Origin: Anaerolineae bacterium
Lineage (GTDB): Bacteria > Chloroflexota > Anaerolineae > Epilineales > JAHCIE01
Reading direction: 5' to 3'
Assembly (NCBI GenBank): GCA_026129385.1
Contig: JAHCIE010000227.1
Span: 1-5,731, forward strand
DNA: 5,731 nucleotides
Part shown: in pieces, positions 5,303-5,731 of the stretch
Layout: every line of letters starts with the position of its first letter
How positions within the stretch are numbered: position 1 is the stretch's first letter
Position numbers and translations under genes: made by a program
The notes under the pieces: generated by a model
Seen by the model: only the letters and a program-made list of their open reading frames with translations
The model's database searches: none
What the model was told of the DNA's origin: nothing

Positions 5303-5681
5303 GTACGCCGTCGTGCGCGTCGTGCCCCGCGTCGAGCGCGAGGAGTTCCTCAACGTCGGCGTCATCCTCTACTGCAAGGCGCTCCGCTTCCTGGCAGCGC
5401 GCGTCCATGTGGACGAGGCGCGGCTGAAAGCCGTCTTCCCCGACATCGACGTCGACGAGGTGCGCCGCCACCTGGACCACTTCGTGCGCGTCGCCCAGGG
5501 CGGCGCCGACGCCGGTCCCATCGGCGAACTATCGCAGGCCGAACGTTTCCGCTGGCTCAGCGCGCCGCGCAGCACCATCATCCAGATGTCACCCGCCCAC
5601 GCGGGCCTGTGCGCCGATCCCGCCAACACCCTGGACCACCTGATGGCGACGCGGGTTCTCTCGCCAGCCAGGCCCCAATGA
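5280..5681 (+). CDS. DUF3037 family protein
   Basis: A 133-residue protein of the DUF3037 family, function unknown. The start is GTG at 5280 with GAGGAGG 6 nt upstream; the 139 codons of open frame before it are a shadow of the kinase gene. The family signature is at the N-terminus: HRAFEYAVVRVVPRVEREEF, then LNVGVILYCKALRFLAARV, followed by a charged helical part around PDIDVDEVRRHLDHF and a Gly-rich bend. The central segment GELSQAERFRWLSAPRSTII and the motif for the end of the domain, about DPANTLDHLM, are also present. No signal peptide or membrane span is visible. It overlaps the HipA-like kinase by 23 nt and the next gene by 4 nt (ATGA), so the three are probably made together. DUF3037 commonly stands beside HipA_2 kinases and may be a partner or substrate, which is inference. 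Confidence 0.85.
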   Translation: MPAHRAFEYAVVRVVPRVEREEFLNVGVILYCKALRFLAARVHVDEARLKAVFPDIDVDEVRRHLDHFVRVAQGGADAGPIGELSQAERFRWLSAPRSTIIQMSPAHAGLCADPANTLDHLMATRVLSPARPQ

Positions 5682-5731
5682 CCCCTCACCTCGACCGCCC
5701 ACCCACGCTGGCGGAGTGGGCCAGGCACGGC
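5678..5731 (+). CDS. start of an unidentified gene, cut by the window edge
   Basis: The ATG at 5678 overlaps the DUF3037 stop as ATGA and opens 18 codons without a stop to the edge, reading MTPHLDRPPTLAEWARHG. The 4-nt overlap is the usual sign of a translationally coupled operon gene. The fragment is too short to assign to a family, and there is no ribosome site beyond the coupling. Confidence 0.45.
   Translation, partial: MTPHLDRPPTLAEWARHG

Noticed and set aside
4820..5480. Antisense open frames over the kinase and DUF3037 genes
   Set aside because: Typical complementary frames of GC-rich coding DNA, with no start signals and no motifs.
1..5731. CRISPR array, tRNA or rRNA genes, insertion sequence ends, attachment sites
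   Set aside because: No regularly spaced repeats, cloverleaf, rRNA-like sequence, transposase frame or target-site duplication was found on reading both strands.

Overview
The window is GC-rich bacterial DNA with dense, overlapping genes. Two groups of minus-strand genes fill positions 1 to about 4313, and a plus-strand operon runs from 4499 past the right edge. The mix of genes (a DUS-family tRNA-modifying enzyme, HicBA, a minimal nucleotidyltransferase, a metal cluster of multicopper oxidase, ZIP transporter and cytochrome c, and a HipA-like kinase with DUF3037) suggests an environmental Chloroflexota or related high-GC lineage. That placement is inference from gene content only.

Layout. 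(1) 1-349, minus: 5' part of a tRNA-dihydrouridine synthase, cut by the window edge. (2) 408-1234, minus: a toxin-antitoxin remnant island. In transcription order it holds a start-less fragment resembling the C-terminus of DUF433 antitoxins, an orphan MntA-type nucleotidyltransferase, an intact HicB antitoxin, and a HicA toxin stopped by an in-frame TAG 25 codons before its natural end. Both toxins one would expect (HEPN and full HicA) are absent or damaged. (3) 1240-1488: no gene, but three strong hairpins in about 120 bp. (4) 1489-4313, minus: an operon of a Tat-exported multicopper oxidase, a ZIP metal transporter with an extracytoplasmic N-terminal domain, and a lipoprotein c-type cytochrome. 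The oxidase and the 5' half of the transporter are broken by many frame changes, while the transporter's 3' half and the cytochrome are clean. (5) 4314-4498: divergent regulatory region. The metal operon has a near-consensus sigma70-type promoter flanked by two TTAG-N6-CTAA boxes like DtxR/IdeR/MntR operators. The plus-strand operon has an extended -10 box so close to its ATG that the transcript should be leaderless. (6) 4499-5731, plus: a HipA-like kinase, a DUF3037 protein and the first codons of a third gene, joined by overlaps of 23 and 4 nt.

How the genes may work together. The metal operon would take up and oxidise a transition metal at the cell surface under a metal-sensing repressor; the cytochrome is a plausible redox partner. 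This is inferred from domain content and the operator-like boxes. The kinase-DUF3037 pair recurs in bacteria with unknown substrate. The frame damage between about 2580 and 4250 sits largely in short homopolymer runs and leaves family motifs readable across the shifts, so consensus sequencing error is at least as likely as true gene decay. The HicA stop is a base substitution and looks like genuine inactivation.
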